A stretch of DNA of 64,000 nucleotides from Cenococcum geophilum 1.58 (GCA_001692895.1 KV748221.1:847056-911055), one strand, 5' to 3'; counted from the first letter of the stretch, positions 9,955-21,404 are shown. Notes: generated by a model from the sequence alone, not told the origin. Numbers and translations are program-made.

Positions 9955-11310
9955 ATGGCCGCCGGCAGGAGGGCAGTCCTGCCTTTACATACCTGTTTAC
10001 GATGTATTCGACAAAACACCAACAGCAATGCCTGTCTTACAGGAGCTCCGAGCCGCCTCTTCTCCTCAAGCACACCCTCTTCCGAACAGGCCCAAGTCAA
10101 ACAAAGTCCCAAATTCCCTGAACTCGATCCTTCCCTTGTGTCCAACCGCAGAGATGAAAGGCGCTTGATTCGAACTACTGGAGTTCTGCCAATTGGATCT
10201 CGGAGACGTCGTGCCGCCCTTCAAACCTCTTCTGGGATACCCTTCGAACAGCTACCCTATCAATGCTTCCAGGAAGCTCGGAAAGTCCTCCAGGTAGATC
10301 GGGAGGAGAAAATCAAGCAAATAGATGCCATGCGCTCTAGGATAGCAAACGTACAAGCCCAGAATGCGGCGGTCAGTGGCGGTGAAAAGGCTAAGGAAGC
10401 AAGGCTCCGCAGCATGCGTAATTATATGGAGGAGCTGAAGATCCTGGCGGATATCAATGACCCGATGGTCAAAAAGAGACACGAGGATGGAGAGGGTATG
10501 AAATTGTCTCAATACGTAATCGACAACTTGAGCGGTTGCTAATGAATCTTGAACACAGGAGACATGAATAAGCCCATCTACCGCTACCTTGCGGACAAAC
10601 AATGGCGCCGGTACAAACGACTTGTCTTAATGCAGCGGATAACCCAAATGAATGTAATGCCCGACATTCTACCAAAAATTGATCCGATTGCGGAGGTCAA
10701 TCTCGCATTCGGCCGCCGCAATGTCCAGCCTGGAGATTTTGTGGACTCGCGAGTCAGCGAAATACTTCCGAGGCTCAAAGTACAAGTCTTCGACAAAGGT
10801 GAGAGGCTTGTGACGGTGGTGGTGGTGGATGCGGACGTTCCTGTTCTTGAGAAGAATGACTTTACATACCGTTGTCACTTCATCGCTTCCAACATCCCAA
10901 TTTCGCCTACGTCAACCTCGATTCCCTTGAATCAGCTCGACAGGAAAGTACAAGGTTCGCAGGGAGCAACTCAGAAATATATTGCTCTGCCATGGCTACC
11001 TCCTTATGCCAATAAAGGCAGCCCTTATCATCGTCTAGCCGTATTTGTATTGCAACAGGCGGAGGGAAAGACCATTGACACCGCGAAATTGGCGGAGAAG
11101 ACGAAGAGAGACGGGTTCATTCTGCGTGGCTTTATCGACAAGCATCAATTGAAACCCGTGGGCGTCACCATGTTTAGGACCCAATGGGATGAAGGAATGG
11201 CCGGCGTTATGAGTCGGGCGGGACTCGGAGACCAAGCGAACATTGAATTCAAGAGAAAACGTGTCGAGCCATTGCCGTATAAGAAGAAGGATCCCAAGAG
11301 ATACCGGTAG
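9955..11310 (+). CDS. MRPL35: Mitochondrial large-subunit ribosomal protein mL38 (PEBP-like)
   Basis: Exons 9955-10495 and 10559-11310 (430 aa). The 63-nt intron has GTATGA at the donor, GCTAATG as branch and ACACAG at the acceptor; it joins RHEDGEG to [12 protein letters not shown] basic leader ([20 protein letters not shown]) looks like a mitochondrial presequence. The middle has the mL38 helix [20 protein letters not shown]. The C-terminal half is a phosphatidylethanolamine-binding-protein fold, with [20 protein letters not shown] and [20 protein letters not shown], and the late block [20 protein letters not shown]. It is a structural mitoribosome protein near the central protuberance. It shares a promoter with uL4m. 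Confidence 0.93.
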
Positions 11311-11599
11311 AGGAATATGGAGCCTGTATCATGTTGTATTATATATCCAATGACTGTATGCAGGGGAACGTGAGTAGAGAATTTTACTATCTGCAAGCTC
11401 ATTTTAAATGTATGATATATTGAAGGAATGTTCATATGCTCTAAAGGAGACTACTGAGCTTTCGCCGAGTCGGTTGGATATATCTGCGATGTGGTGTTTT
11501 TCTCAATTTTCCGATAACGAACTTCAGACATCACAAGAAATTTCCCATCTTCCTCACTTTCCAACTATACACGTAGCACTTCCAACACTTCCAAATTCA

Positions 11600-13304
11600 A
11601 TGGCTCCTACAACCATCTCAAAGACAGACAAGACATCCTTCAAAGCTCCTTCACCCTTGCAGATTGCGCTTGCACTTGCTGTGGGTCGATCAAAGCCAGA
11701 TGGTGTCTCGCTGAAAGGCAAGTTACACCATTCTCTCAGTCCAAAATGGGCCAGGCGATGATGTTAATATATTCCAGAGTTCATTTTCCGACTTCGAACC
11801 CATTTAAGGACTGGCAGGCAGCGTGATACCAAGGAGTCTGAGCATCGAAATCTTAACAGTGCCGCGTTCTGGCGAGATCAGTACGAGCAAGCTGAGGCAT
11901 CTCGTATTGAGCTTCTAGCACAGATTGCTCGTGTCGAACGGGAGAGAGATCTTCTGCATGGTCAACTAAGTACAGAAGGCTCCTCGAAGCGTAAAAGAGA
12001 CTCTGGACGGGATTCAATGGCTTCCAAGCCAACCAAGCGAGCAAAGATGAACAAAGATTCTGCTGCAGAGAGCGCTCTAGTAACTCATGACTCGTTTTCG
12101 GAGGATTTTAATACGCTCGACAATGTAGGAAAATGTAAGGCGTTCCAGCTCTAAATATAACATCACTAACAAAACGTAAGATGGAACCACACTTGTCCAA
12201 AGCTTGTACATCATTCATATGCTGTTCAAGCAGTCTAAACCTGATCCAGATGCACTTTGCTATGGCCTCGTGCAAACTTCACGTGCTATTAGCTCAGTCA
12301 TATCAACGTACTGCAAGCGACGATACCGATACTCCTCGACTATGGCCATTGGTGTGAAGCAGACACATCCTTTGTCGATCAACTCTCAGGCTAAAGAGAG
12401 CACTGAATCAGCACCAGTCATACAAGCTTCCGCCCGCGCATTCGCCTCACTTCTTCTTGGTTTATCCAGGCTCTCAAAAGAGGGAGATCAATGTCACCGA
12501 TCCGGTTTGGTCATCTATGAATGTATCAGCATGTTTCGTGCTATTCTCAATAGCATCACTGAATCGGCTCTCGACAGTGCGAGGCAAAGCACGGCCCTGT
12601 CTAAGGAATTGAGATCTGAAGTCGCAAGCAAAGGTCGCGGCAAAGTATCGAAGCCCGGGAAGGGTGAGAACATGGCTCGAAGCATCTCTCAACTCCTAAA
12701 CGCCATTCTCTCCTATCTTGACTGCAGAGATTCTCTGCATAGGACATTGTTTGAAGGTTNCATGTTCGTCCTCCTCGAACGAGTAGGTAAACGCCTCTTC
12801 GTTTGCACATTCGATCGCGAACGCAGCGCTACTATTGAGGGTGACATTAGCCCACCAGAGTACCTCGGGTCCTCAACGGCAGGGCCAAGAAAGGAGCTAG
12901 AAACTAAAGCTGTACATCTTGAACTTCCAACTCTTATTAGCATGCTTGAGCGAGCAATGGCTCTGGCCCCACAACACCTCTCAGCTCAGCCTGCGCCCAA
13001 GAACAAGACTATCAAACCCGCCGCAAGTTCTGGAAAGCCTTCGTCAAGCAGCAAGAGCTCATCCTCGAGGGGAAAGATCACGCTGACTCATCACGCAAAG
13101 GAACGGCTTCAGCAGACTCTTGTCAACTGCATGTTCGGAGCAGAGAGCCAGGATGACTTCGCGGACTGCATCAAAATGCCTGTTCGGGTAAGACCGTTGC
13201 CTCCCCCACCGAAGGTTGAAGAGCAGGATATGGCTGAATGGTTCAAACAAGAGGTATGGAGATTGATTGGCTGGGATATTCTGGGAAGAGAGGGGGACTG
13301 GTGA
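11600..13304 (+). CDS. Uncharacterised protein with coiled coil
   Basis: Exons 11600-11717, 11778-12134 and 12181-13304 (532 aa, in frame). The first intron starts with GC (AAAG then GCAAGT) and ends TTCCAG, a GC-AG intron; the second is GTAAGG...CGTAAG. I do not recognise the family. Residues about 60-100 form a predicted coiled coil (WRDQYEQAEASRIELLAQIA), followed by a basic nuclear-localisation-like cluster (SSKRKRDSGRDS and KPTKRAKMNK). The C-terminal two-thirds is helical with a Ser/Lys-rich low-complexity linker near 13010-13080. One ambiguous base (n) lies near 12760 and leaves one residue undefined. A nuclear role is only an inference from the basic clusters. Confidence 0.75.
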
Positions 13305-14348
13305 GCATCGTGATTGATCTTCTCGTATCTTTTATCGTGAAGGCTTGATGAACTTGCTCTCTTGCTCTACGTCATAGCCTATCTAGAATCACTTACCCCA
13401 GCTTACTAGCATCTGCAATTTCATCCATTACCGCGTAAACACTGTGGGCGAAACCTGGTGCGCTGCGACAAAAGTGAATGATCAAGCTTGATCCAAATGT
13501 ACTAGCATACTCGTGACCTTGTGGCATGCAATACTTTCTTGAAATTATCGCCACTCTAGGTTTCAATATATTGCAATAGAAAATAAAACTACTATCCTCA
13601 TAGCAATACCCAAACGAGCCCAATTATCAACAATACCAATAACCTTCCACTCATTACACCGAAACCACGCTGCCGAAATTCTACCCAAGCCCAAGCGGCT
13701 AAAAACCCCCGGCAAATTTTGACTATTGGAAATTTCACCACTGCTGCCACAAAACCTATGGAGACAAGTGGATTTGTATTAAGTGCGGGTACTACTCCTA
13801 TTTCATGGAACCAGTTACCCCAGGAGGGTCAAAGCGTTGCGAAGTTGCTGTATTGAATGATGAAACCCAGAAGATTAAGAGACACGATAGCGGATTACTA
13901 AAGGGGTCTGGGTGTTTGGTTTGCTTGATATGTTGGCTAGTGGATTTCAAATGGGTATTAGGGTTATTTTGTCTCTCTTACTAGAAAGGAGGTTATCAAG
14001 ATAGTCTTGAGAACAGGTTTATACTGTTTGAGTTACTGTGGTTATGCTCTACTATTTTGCTGCTAATACATTCTAGCTTTGACCGGGAGTGAAGACAACT
14101 TTTCGACTCTACCAACTCCAAACCTCCCATAGTCACTATAGGTCTCAACGCCAATAACTCCTCAATAGTCGCTAATTCAAATGCATGGATAAAGCAATCA
14201 AAACCTCCCATAACCACCCCAATCCAGCTCGAGGCCTTTCTTTACCGCTAATAAGACTCCAAAACTCTTAAATGGTTCTTAATGACCCAATCCGTTGGTG
14301 CCACCGCACGCACAGCCATACCCAAATGCCTCGTCTTCTCACGGATGA
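13305..14348. other. Intergenic, no gene seen
   Basis: About 1 kb between the 532-aa gene and the F-box gene. Frames are broken, with no conserved motif, RNA gene or transposon end recognised. The right part (14090-14230) repeats CCTCCCATA/CCATAAC-like words but has no clear unit. Confidence 0.6.
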
Positions 14349-15578
14349 TTATACTCGCGCTAAACTTGTCAGCAACCAAACTTCAGACCCACACTCATAA
14401 CTCACCCAAACAGGCCACCCCCCATCATCAACATGCTTCCCCCCAAACGGCCCCCTCGTCGTCTCAATCCACCCGGGCAGCGCAACTTTATCTACCGGCG
14501 CATTCTCCCACTCCATACGAATACTGCCCGGCTGAAACGAACCGGCATCGCCTGCCACCGTCTCCTCCCGCCCTTTCAGCTTCCTCCCGCAGCGCAGAAC
14601 CCGCGGGAAGCTCGAATACGGCGCGGCCTTCGCGCTGCCCAGATCCTGCCAGACATCGATCGTCATCGCGCCCATGCCGAACGCCAGCGTCTTAAAGCTG
14701 ACCTCGAACTCGAGTCGACACAGCAGACACACATTGGCCAGAGAGGTGTAGCGCGTGAAGCCGCCGGCGGCCAGCCGGTCCATGAGCGAGCCGTCGCCCT
14801 TGGCGTAGTCCGGCGCCAGGCCGTGGTGCGGGCAGATGTCGAAGTGCAGCTTGGGGAGGTAGTTCGGGCCGGGGTGGTGGAAGCGGTGGCTGGTGAAGAG
14901 CAGGAACTTGGTGCCGGCGACGCGCGGGAACAGCTTGTACTCCATGCCGACGCCTTGGCCGCCGTGGCCGTGCCAGTAGAATGTCGACGCCGCGTCGAGC
15001 GAGGTCCCGCGGGGGGTTTTGATCGGGTGCCGTTTTAGTACTGAGTGCATGAATTCGTGCGCTAGGGTGTACATCGAGGTGCAGAAAGGGAAGCCATAGT
15101 AGGTGTCGTTCCATTCGTGCTCATACCATGAGTGGGCGTCTGCTATTTTGCCCTTTTCGTGGACGCCCGCGCGGGTTGGGAGGCCGAGGGAGTCTTTTGG
15201 GTGGAATTTGATGCAGCGGTGGCAGAGCCAGTGAGATGAGTCTGGGAGATCCCTGCGGAGGAGTCGGAGGAAGTTTATTTTCTCTAGTCTTTTGGATTGG
15301 TCTTGTGTGTCCAATTCTTTCCAGGACCGCGTTCCGATGATAGCGTGGAGACGATGGCATGACAGAGTAAAGCAAGCTTGAGAGCTCAGAGGTAGAAAAT
15401 CGTTGATTTGCTGTATCAATTCTATTGGTAGCGACATGAGGGGAGTATTGGCTAGGATTGCATCAAAACTGAGTTTTGGACCTGGTTGTTTTGCGGTGTG
15501 ACTGAAACGCCTGCTAACTATAGATCTCATTTTGCGAGTCGAAGTCCAGTCTGTTCCTTTCATCGTCAGAGCCCTCAA
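14349..15578 (-). CDS. F-box domain protein
   Basis: A single exon of 409 aa from the first ATG. The F-box starts near residue 48: MSLPIELIQQINDFLPLSSQ and then FTLSCHRLHAIIG, the usual LPxEL...I..xL pattern. The rest has Cys pairs (WLCHRCIKFHP near 120 and ANVCLLCRLEFEV near 295), His-rich stretches and no leucine-rich or WD40 repeats. Many such fungal F-box proteins have no known substrate; the expected role is substrate choice for an SCF ubiquitin ligase through Skp1. The middle of the gene (about 14600-15010) is much richer in G+C than its ends. Confidence 0.85.
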   Translation of the reverse strand: MRALTMKGTDWTSTRKMRSIVSRRFSHTAKQPGPKLSFDAILANTPLMSLPIELIQQINDFLPLSSQACFTLSCHRLHAIIGTRSWKELDTQDQSKRLEKINFLRLLRRDLPDSSHWLCHRCIKFHPKDSLGLPTRAGVHEKGKIADAHSWYEHEWNDTYYGFPFCTSMYTLAHEFMHSVLKRHPIKTPRGTSLDAASTFYWHGHGGQGVGMEYKLFPRVAGTKFLLFTSHRFHHPGPNYLPKLHFDICPHHGLAPDYAKGDGSLMDRLAAGGFTRYTSLANVCLLCRLEFEVSFKTLAFGMGAMTIDVWQDLGSAKAAPYSSFPRVLRCGRKLKGREETVAGDAGSFQPGSIRMEWENAPVDKVALPGWIETTRGPFGGKHVDDGGWPVWVSYECGSEVWLLTSLARV

Positions 15579-16136
15579 GTTGAGGCCGATGTGTTCCTAA
15601 ACGGTGAATGAGTTCGCAGAAATGCGATTTTTTCTCATAGATCACAGATCCAGAGAATTTTCAGGGTTGCAAACCCCCACCTGTATGTATTATGGCAAAC
15701 TGTGGAAATTTGGTGTTAGCGATGGCTTTGGGATATAATAGGATTGCCGAGACTAGTTGCAGCCACCCCCTAAGTGACTGTCCAGAAAGAGTAGGCTAAG
15801 AGCATTTTGCCCAATCAAACGGAAAAGACAGGCGAATATGTTTCTAATTTCTGATGCAAGGACAGGTCCTGTCTTGGATGGGAAAAGTAAATATAAAGCA
15901 AGATTTACCATATCATGAGTGTCGATCTAACTTCGCTCTGGTGATGATTTTCTTCGGTATTTGCTGGAAGAAATCAGATGCACAATCCATGTAAAGCTCA
16001 ATTGAAAATAAAAGGCTTGAGTGGTTGAGATATTGGAACTCCCTGTAGAGACATGCGGAGAAGTCGGTGCTGCACCACGTTTCTCATATATGAGAATACA
16101 GATGAACACCACGTAGACCATAATTTCGACCGATTT
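15579..16136. other. Intergenic, no gene seen
   Basis: Upstream region of the F-box gene and downstream region of the decarboxylase gene. No reading frame with recognisable content; no repeat. Confidence 0.6.
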
Positions 16137-17308
16137 TTAAGAACGACGCCCATCAAGATTTAGTATCGTGACAGCGTTGTTACCGAGTACATCGTGCATG
16201 GATTTCTCATCGTCACCAAATGCTGCTCCAATAGCTTGGTAATTGGTATTGACACTTGCCCATTCCGTTGCTTGTTCTTCAAGGGGCGGGAAGAACGGGT
16301 GATCAGTCCCTAGAGAAGAATTGGTTAGTATGAACTTATTAGGAAAAAATCCTGTGTGGAGCAGTAAGTGCAGATTTTACCGAATAAAAGTCTATCAGAC
16401 CCAGAGGCATCCACAGCAGCCTTCAAGCCAACCTCGGAGTATATAACAGCGTCCAGATAAATATTTTTCTTCAGCACGTCCCACACAGGTCTCCTACCCT
16501 TAAGCTTCCCTTCCTTTTTCAAATGCCCATCATGCTTGATACAGCTCTCAATCCTCCCAGCGAGAAAGGGTAGAGTACCGCCTGAATGTGCAATCAGCAC
16601 CTGCAGTTTCTGGAACCGATCCCAGACTCCGCTTAGTAGCATTCTCGTCACGGCAATGGTCGTTTCAAGCGGGAAGCCGAGCGCCAACGGCAGCACGTGC
16701 CCATACTCACTTGCCCGCGGCCCGTACACGGACCCCGGAAGTCCGTAGTGAGGATGCAAGAAAATGACCTGCCCGTGCTTCTCCAATGCAGCATATATCG
16801 GATCCAGCGCCGGATCATCCAAACCCTTCCCCAGCCCCGACGTCCCCATTATGATCCCCCGCATATGCTTCATTCCTACCAGCCTCTCTACTTCCTTCAC
16901 TACTGTCTCGACCGGCGCCGAGAGCGGCAGCGTCCCAAATGCGTAGAGCCTCCCTGGATACTTTGCACACAGACCGTCCACATCGTCGTTGATCTGCCTC
17001 GCCGCATCGCCTGCCTCTTCCGCGGGCAGGAAGTCGAGCCATGGGTTTGCAAGCGAGATTACGGATATGTCGATCTTGTGAGTGTCCATGAATGCCACTT
17101 TCTCTGCGATGTCCCAATATTGCGGGCCTACAGGCCGGCCGCGAGAGGTGGAGGGCGTGGTTGGGTCATCTTCGCCGGGGAGGATAATGAGGCGGGAGGA
17201 GTCTGGCGCGTCGGGGAAGGTGCGTATGTATGGGACAGTGGTGCGAGAGCGGAGAAGGGAAACAAAAATCGGAGGGTAGATGTGCGTGTGTATGTCTACG
17301 ATGACCAT
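16137..17308 (-). CDS. Uracil-5-carboxylate (isoorotate) decarboxylase
   Basis: Exons 16381-17308 and 16137-16309 (366 aa); the 71-nt intron (GTAAAA...CTCTAG) joins SDRLLFG to TDHPFFPP. It is an ACMSD-type amidohydrolase: VDIHTHIYPP (HxH at residues 7 and 9), FLHPHYGLPG (about 183), LIAHSGGTLPFLAGRIES (about 237) and the Asp of FGTDHPFF (about 311) supply the metal site. Blocks such as RGIIMGTSGLGKGLDDP and VLPLALGFPLETTIAV agree with the fungal isoorotate decarboxylases that convert 5-carboxyuracil to uracil in thymine salvage. Assignment within the superfamily is strengthened by the divergent neighbour, a thymine 7-hydroxylase-like dioxygenase. Confidence 0.88.
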
Positions 17309-17749
17309 GGTAGACTACTTAGAGTCTAGAGGAAGTAGCCGTAAAGACACACGCTGGAGTAGAATCAAGTAAGTTAGAGAGAAGAGAAATAACACGCGTC
17401 GTCCATGTCCTGTTTTCCTTCTTCAATTGCAGTAAAGGGCGCTGCTTGGCACATGAACTTTGGAGTGGTGATGTTTCTGCATGTTGAGCTTTACCCCACC
17501 GTGATAAGAGCTCCGTTATCGCTAGCTGCCTCGTTTGGCAATATGCTCCCTTGCCTCTCGACGGCGGAATTCGGCGGCTTGCGCACACATAGAGTACGCT
17601 CGCAGGAGCAATATCTTGCGAAAGGGCCGCAATAGAATACACCTTTGCTCTTGCAAACTTACCATCTTTCAATACTGCATTAATCTCTCCGTAGAAAGTG
17701 TACGGCCAGAAGTCTTACTTCCAGCGCTCCAAAAGAACTCACAGCGTCA
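17309..17749. promoter_or_regulatory. Divergent promoter of the thymine-salvage pair, with paired GATA sites
   Basis: The 441 bp between the two start codons contain GATAAG at 17503-17508 and, 7 bp further, TTATC at 17516-17520 (GATAA on the other strand). Closely paired GATA sites are the usual binding arrangement of AreA/NIT2-type factors, which switch on use of poor nitrogen sources. Seen: the two motifs. Inferred: nitrogen control of both genes. Confidence 0.5.
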
Positions 17750-18933
17750 ATGGCACCTATAATTGTCGACTCCGCTGTTGAGAAAGACAATCTCTTCATT
17801 CCGGTATGGAGGCTCCATGGTTCGGCTATCTGTGTCGTCGGGTCTACTATATCACCCACTAACCACCCCAACCTACCAGCTAATCGACTTCTCTCTCTTC
17901 CTCTCCGGCACGCCCGCCGAAAAGAAGTCCACCGCTGACACCCTCCTCAGCGGCTTCCAGCAAGCCGGCTTCATCTACCTGAAAAACCACGGCATCCCGC
18001 GCGCGCAGGTCTCGCGCGTCTTCGCGTCGTCCGCGGCCTTCTTCGCGCGCCCCCAGCCCCAGAAGGACGCCCTGGCCTGGTACAGCCCCGAGGCCAACCG
18101 CGGCTACACGGCGCACGGCCGCGAGAAGGTCACGCAGCTGGCCGACAAGGGCGACGTCGAGGCCCTGCGCGCCGCCGTGCCGGATCTCAAGGAGTCGCTC
18201 GAGATCGGCCGTGAGGGCGAGGAGGGCCTGCCGAATATGTGGCCCAGTTGCTTTGATGACGAGGGCCAGGTTTTCAAGGATGTTATGCTGGAATTTTTTG
18301 ACTGCTGCAAGGACCTGCATATGCAAGTTATGCGGGCCGTGGCGATGGGGTTGGGGATCGAGGAGGCTTGGTTTGATGGGTTTACGGATGGTGGGGATAA
18401 TACGCTGAGGTTGCTGCATTATCCGGAGGTTAAGAGGGGGGTGTTTAGGAGGAAGGATGGGTTGGAGCAGGTTAGGGCGGGGGAGCATACGGATTACGGT
18501 GCGTGCAAGAAAGGGGTTGACGATGAGGTCACGGGCCGTGTCATCAGAGAGCTTGCTAATGAAGAGGATAGGCTCAATAACTTTGCTATTCCAAGATGAT
18601 CGCGGTGGTCTGCAAGTCCTTTCTCCAAACGGTAACTTCATAGATGCCACCCCTATTCCAGACACCATTGTCATCAATGCAGGCGATCTGCTTGCACGGT
18701 GGTCAAACGACACCATTAAAAGCACCAAGCACCGTGTAGTCGAGCCTCCGCTCAAAGAAGGTCAAGAGGTCGGGGACGTCTATCCAGCGCGGTATTCCGT
18801 GGCGTATTTCTGTAACCCAAATTTCGATAGGTTCATTGACGCCATACCTGGAACATATGAAGAAACAGGGAAGAAGTATGAGGGTGTGAATAGCGGAGAA
18901 TATTTGGTGAGGAGGTTAGCTGTAACGTATTAA
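17750..18933 (+). CDS. Thymine 7-hydroxylase-like 2-oxoglutarate/Fe(II) dioxygenase
   Basis: Exons 17750-17803, 17880-18498 and 18572-18933 (344 aa). Splicing joins NLFIP to LIDFSLFLSGTPAEKK and AGEHTDYG to SITLLFQDDRGG. It is an isopenicillin-N-synthase-type double-stranded beta-helix: N-terminal DIOX_N (GFQQAGFIYLKNHGIP), iron ligands His and Asp in HTDYG (about 220) and His in STKHRVV (about 276), and the 2-oxoglutarate-binding Arg/Ser in RYSVAYF (about 297). Signature stretches such as EANRGYTAHGREKVTQL and DLLARWSNDTIKSTKHRV agree with thymine dioxygenases, which oxidise the thymine methyl group in three steps to 5-carboxyuracil, the substrate of the divergent decarboxylase. G+C content is very high at 17990-18240 and drops afterwards. 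Confidence 0.88.
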
Positions 18934-19025
18934 AAAAGGAGGCCGGAAATTACTATTTTTGACAGGATATGCATTGGAAAATATTTTGATACCCGCAATA
19001 GCTAGAAGAGCGGTGCATGTTGATT

Positions 19026-20150
19026 CAAGCGTCAGTAATCTTGTATTCCTTCATGAACAAGTTAGAGATGGCAGCCACAATACATTCGGCTGTGCAGAGA
19101 TAATAAACACCGTGCAACGCCTTCATATAAGCCTCTTAGACACCAAGCTTCAACTCAGAATCCAATTTCTGCACTGCGCTGAAGTCGGTACTCAGGGTGT
19201 TGATCAGCTCAGAGCCTCCAGGTGTATTTTCAAGAACGTCGTGCAGATTGGTTTTGAGGATACTCTGAAAAACTGCTGTGGAAGTTGTTAAGCCGATGGT
19301 GGTACCAATGGCTCGTACACGGTAGTCATCGTTAATAGCACCGCGAGTCCCCATTAAATTTGTAACCCGGGCGGCGCCAAATCATACCCCGGTGAATGCA
19401 AGATATAGAAATGGTTTCCAAGATGGAGAGGACGTGCCCAGTGTCACTAATAAGCTGCTTCCTAGTAAGTTGAATATCTGAACAAAGATATTTAGAACAT
19501 AGTATTGCCCAGTAATCTTCTCGATGAAGCCAACAGCGAGAAGCGTGATTGCTGCTGCTGCAGCTTGAGGGATGAATCGGAGGCTATTTTGTACGGTTGA
19601 TAGACCCATCACTTGTAGATAGATTGGGACACGGAACTAAACGCTAAAGTAGGAGCATACGCCAAAGAAATTATAAAACGAGGGGAGAAGCACATTGCGC
19701 ACGCGGAAAAGCCTCAATGGAATCGAGGGCTCTTTGGCAAAGTAGAGTTCCCAATACAAAAAAGCGGCGAAGAGTACAGCTCCAGTTCGCAAGGAGCGTG
19801 GACAATCGGCGAGTTCCACGTTGAAGTACTTCCGGAATTGAGTCCAAGTTGAATCAATAGTAGGGCAGCTAGGACAGTGATTCCCAGCCCGATACTTCCG
19901 ACTTTTTTCTTGGAATTTGAACGAGAAACTAGGTCGTCACAGTGCAGATAAACACCAACGGTACTTGGATTAGGAAGGCCCGTTCCTAGCCGATGGCATC
20001 ATTAACACCGCCTCCGAATGGTCCTCTGAGGGAGAGGAAGACACCGAAAACGATGCCAGCCTGTCCTTCAGTCACACCTCCATTACGCAGCAGGACGAGA
20101 TCGGCTTCAGTGAATGATGCGATGGGGAAACACGTACCCGAAGCTTGGAC
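19026..20150 (-). pseudogene. MFS multidrug-type transporter, broken
   Basis: On the minus strand, fragments of a 14-helix major facilitator (DHA2-type) can be read in order: GPFGGGVNDAIG followed by a stop in place of the usual W near 19992, then AFLIQVPLVFICTV, SIPLRLFRVRNVLLPSFYNF, NSLRFIPQAAAAAITLLAVG and IGTTIGLTTSTAVFQSILKT, ending with AECIVAAISNLFMKEYKI at about 19026. Several stops and frameshifts (near 19635, 19860, 19940 and 19990) separate the pieces, so no functional protein is possible. The relic lies beside the thymine-salvage pair; whether it ever served that pathway is unknown. Confidence 0.75.
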
Positions 20151-20261
20151 ATTTTTCGGTACGGAATATTACAGTGTATTAAAATACTATTAAGGCCCAA
20201 GGCTGCAACTTTCAAATCGCAATGCGTCTCGCAGTCCTTTGACAACACTTCAGTCATCAAC

Positions 20262-21404
20262 ATGGTAGCACTTTCTACAGGGACACTACAGACGAGTGTA
20301 TACTTTCTGAAAAGGAATAATTTGTATAATGAGGAGAAACCCTATTCACTCCGCTTCACCCCTCCTGAGAATTTCCCAAGATCCAACATCACATTGGAGA
20401 AACATGATGTAACCATTCGCAACATCAGGCCCACACTAAAAACCCTCTCTTTTGAGAAGAACGGCTTGACAATAATGAATCTCGAAAGCCAGATGAGCTA
20501 TGATGACTTTGACAACGAAGAAAAGCTGATCAACATCTATTTGCGGGAAGTTGCCGAGAGCCTATGTGCTTTTCTAGGTGCAGTACATGTTCAGATCTTT
20601 GAGCATACAGTATGCAGATCATCTGGCCTGTTTATGATTATGATTATTAACAAAGAAAAGGTCCGGAAGCGCCATTCCATCTTCCCGATCTCAACGGGAG
20701 AACCGTACAAATACAACCAGCCAACTTCGATGGCCCATGTAGGTCGGTATATCAGCAGGTATATCGATACCAGCTACTGATCACTCTTCTAGATACCACT
20801 CCCGAGTGGGCCCGGGACATGGTTCAGAAACTGAATAGAGATCAGGCGGATGAGATATTGAAATGTCGAGTTCAATGTGTCAAGTCAGTGCAACGTTTGA
20901 TGCTTCAACTCTCACAGTAATTGTACTGAAGATTGTTTTAAGCGTCTGGAAACCACTGAAAGGCCCTGTACAGGACTGGCCCTTAGCAATGTGTGATCCA
21001 CGCTCAATTAAACCCGAGACAGATTTGGAACCCTGTGATTTAGTATACCCAGGTTCGCTACCGTATAAGCATAACACAAAGCCCGGGTATACTAAGAAAT
21101 TCTCAGATTACGTCGTAGAAAATCGGCAACTATACCACTCACCAAGGCACGAGTGGATGTATCTCGCCGATCAGCAGCCGTCTGAGGCGTGGGTATTTCT
21201 GCAGTCAGACACGACAGCAGACGTTAAGTCTGGTTTGTTACCTTCCCCATTTAAGCCCAGGTATATTAGTGGGTTTACTAAATGTCATGGTTTTTAGTTC
21301 CGCACACGGCTTTTCCAAATCCATTGGCAGGTGAGGATGCTGTTCCAAGAGAAAGTATCGAGGTTAGAGCCTTGGTTTATTATGGCGGCTTTGCAGACGA
21401 GTAG
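20262..21404 (+). CDS. AsaB/CmcJ-like tailoring enzyme (GA4-desaturase family)
   Basis: Six exons: 20262-20609, 20661-20742, 20793-20883, 20943-21052, 21107-21232 and 21298-21404 (287 aa). Each junction restores a conserved block: EHTV to RKRHSIFPIS, SMAHV to DTTPEWARDM, RVQCV to NVWKPLKGPV, DLVYP to DYVVENRQLY and DVKS to VPHTAFPNPL. The first 51-nt intron has no stop in frame, so intron retention would simply add 17 residues. The family covers fungal AsaB-like enzymes annotated as methyltransferases or hydroxylases, found in and out of secondary-metabolite clusters. No polyketide or peptide synthase is in this window, so the substrate cannot be guessed. Confidence 0.85.
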
